Below are positions 62,451-64,000 of a stretch of DNA of 64,000 nucleotides, piece by piece (within the stretch, counting starts at the first letter, position 1; each line of letters starts with the position of its first letter). Made by a program: the position numbers and the translations under genes. The stretch is from Euonymus europaeus. Its lineage: Eukaryota; Streptophyta; Magnoliopsida; Celastrales; Celastraceae. The stretch lies in NCBI GenBank assembly GCA_963580455.1, contig OY756966.1, forward strand, positions 20,959,001 through 21,023,000. The letters are read 5' to 3'. The notes under the pieces were generated by a model. It saw only the letters and a list, made by a program, of their open reading frames with translations, was not told the origin of the DNA and did no database searches.

Positions 62451-64000
62451 GTCTGCGCCACCTCCTGGCCAGTGACCTGGGCCTCCTCCTGTGCAGGCCT
62501 CCTCTTAGCATATTCTTTTGTAATGGGCCTATCAATACCTCCTAAAGCCTTAACCTTGTCCTCAAGGTTAAAGGAAGGGAATTGAGCTAAGATACTAGGA
62601 GCGAGCTCCCAGGTACTATCACATTCATCTAAATCGTGCCACTGTATCAGAACTTCAGACTAACCATTGAGTAACTTCCGGACTGCAGCACTTTTTCAGG
62701 TTGATAGAGCAACTCCAAATTGGCATTCAAGGGTGTGTGTAAGGGCTGACTGTGGCTTCCTGGATTCAGAGATTTCTTCAACTGGGAAACATGGAACACA
62801 TTATGGATTTTAGACTTGGGTGGCAGCGCAAGGTGATAGGCCACTTCGCCAATGCGCTCAGTGATCACAAATGGGCCGTAAAATCGTGGACTTAATTTTT
62901 GATAAGGACGCTTCGCAAGTGATCGAAATTTGTAAGGCTGGAGTTTAAGAAAAACCTCATCTTCTTGCTGAAAAATAACTTCTCGGCGTTTACCATCAGC
63001 ATATTGTTTCATGCAACATTGGGCAGCAGTAAGATTGGCTTTGAGTTGTTCCAGTATAGCATTTTGATCACACATAAGGGTGTGAACTTCGTCCACCAAG
63101 GAGGCATCTCCAGTATGCTTGAACAAGGTTGGTGGTGCACGCCCATAGAGTGCCTGAAAGGGCGTCATTCCAGCAGAGCTATGGTAGGAGGTGTTATACC
63201 AATACTCGGCCCATGGCACCCAGGTGGGCCATGTGCGTGGCTGGTCACTCGCAAATCTTCGCAGGTACTTCTCCAAACAGCGGTTGACCACTTCTGATTG
63301 GCCATCCGTTTGGGGGTGGTAAGGAGTTGACATCTTCAATTTTGTACCAGCAAGTTTGAACAATTCAGACCAAAAGTGGCTGACAAAAATCCGATCGCGA
63401 TCTGAAACAATGGACTTTGGAAATCCATGTAAACGCACAACAGCGGAGGTAAACTCAGCAGCATCTTCCTTGGCAGAGTAAGGATGGCCGAAGAGAAGGA
63501 AATGGGCATATTTGGTCAGGCGGTCCACCACTACCAGCACTGTATCAACCCGTTTCACTCTAGGAAGGCCCCCAATAAAATCCATTGTAATATCATCCCA
63601 AGAAGCCATGGGAATGGGGAGGGGCTGAAAGAGCCCTTGAAGGCTTTGTGTAGAATATTTGTGCCGCTGAAAAATGTCACAGTGAGCCATAAATTTTTTG
63701 ATATTAGTACGCATCCCTTGCCAAAATAACACATGAGCAATCCTCTTGAAGGTGCGAAAATAGCCCGAGTGACCACCTTGAGGAGATGAATGAAATTCCA
63801 AGAGAAAACCAAGAATTCAAGGTGAGTTTTTGGGAATCACCAACCATTTTTGATGAAGGAGACAACCCCCACGCAAAGAGAAAGGTGGTTTACTATCAGG
63901 TGCCACCAATAAGATTTGAACCATCTCCCGAAGGTATGGATCTTGCAATACTTCTTCATTGAGATCAGTCAATGGAGGGCAGCGTATAACAGACAAAGCG
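62451..64000 (-). pseudogene. Integrase and C-terminal part of Gypsy copy one (partial, broken)
   Basis: From the right edge the minus strand reads the RNase H-integrase linker (CPPLTDLNEEVLQDPY), then after a frame change near 63810 the integrase zinc region EFHSSPQGGHSG and CDIFQRHK, where the second Cys of the CxxC pair is Phe. The catalytic core follows with MDFIGGLP, VSDRDRIF and GQSEVVNR (all three acidic residues kept), and then HPVFHVS-type C-terminal sequence (KIHNVFHVSQLKKSL). A shift near 62655 moves the last part, which reads LIQWHDLDECDSTWEL and resembles the chromodomain-like end, into another frame; it stops at the LTR edge. The rest of this copy lies beyond the window. Confidence 0.88.

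Larger units (their letters stand above)
58911..64000 (-). mobile_element. Head-to-tail pair of Gypsy retrotransposons sharing an LTR (runs past window end)
   Basis: Minus-strand order from the right edge: RNase H/integrase junction, integrase and C-terminal region of copy one (64000-62451); one LTR (62450-62140); primer binding site, gag, protease, reverse transcriptase and RNase H of copy two (62139-58978); then only the last 67 bases of an LTR (58977-58911). The integrase of copy two and most of its 3' LTR are deleted. The arrangement LTR-internal-LTR is what unequal recombination between LTRs leaves. The two copies overlap in the RNase H/integrase linker (63900-64000 and 58999-59095) and are about 95% alike there. 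Confidence 0.85.

Noticed and set aside
1..64000. tRNA, rRNA or other structural RNA genes
   Set aside because: None with recognisable conserved boxes or folds was found. Only retroelement primer binding sites matching tRNA ends were seen.

Overview
This window is nuclear DNA of a flowering plant, most likely a eudicot. Three host loci carry plant-type coding sequence with GT-AG introns: the last exon of an aldo-keto reductase gene, a complete intronless phytosulfokine receptor kinase gene (PSKR1-like), and the first two exons of a TIPIN/Swi3-type replication-fork gene. A dead exon of a dihydroflavonol-reductase-like dehydrogenase is also present. Most of the rest is transposable elements in different states of decay plus AT-rich spacer. 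All calls come from reading the sequence and conceptual translations; no database search was run.

Layout. 1-930: aldo-keto reductase 3' end. 1698-15894: a worn Copia element with 121-bp LTRs and TSD CCACT. Its 3' LTR was hit, six bases in, by a 9.3-kb Tat-lineage Gypsy element (6482-15774; 446-bp LTRs with 2 differences; TSD GTTGG). The Gypsy element has an uninterrupted 1767-codon gag-pol, a tandem-repeat spacer and a convergent antisense gene that appears to contain two introns. 16959-17486: GC-rich minisatellite. 20137-23190 (minus): PSKR1-like gene. 23.8-33.6 kb: AT-rich spacer full of small inverted-repeat elements (hAT-, Stowaway-, Tourist- and Mutator-like), an LTR fragment and telomere-like repeats. 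33.6-37.3 kb: dead Tork-like Copia. 38.4-40.1 kb (minus): Helitron remnant. 40.1-42.6 kb: PIF/Harbinger element with Myb-like and transposase genes, both broken. 43752-48941: chromodomain Gypsy (Reina-like, 306-bp LTRs, TSD CAGGC) inserted just upstream of the dead reductase exon. 50.4-56.1 kb: a Copia LTR, a dead hAT transposase and a dead Gypsy pol. 57337-57924: TIPIN-like exons 1-2, followed by an intron that runs into a head-to-tail pair of Gypsy copies sharing one LTR (58911 to beyond the window end).

How it fits together. The host genes are unrelated to one another and act in small-molecule redox metabolism, peptide-hormone perception and S-phase fork protection. The elements record a clear relative order: the Copia came first (LTRs about 4% different), the Tat element later (about 0.4%), and the Reina-like element in between (about 2%). 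The most notable points are the intron-bearing antisense gene of the young Tat element, the TIPIN-like gene whose remaining exons, if any, lie beyond a retrotransposon array, a duplicated 28-nt segment at a deletion junction in that array, and a roughly 650-bp inverted-repeat element that carries five copies of a TGACGT-type quasi-palindrome.
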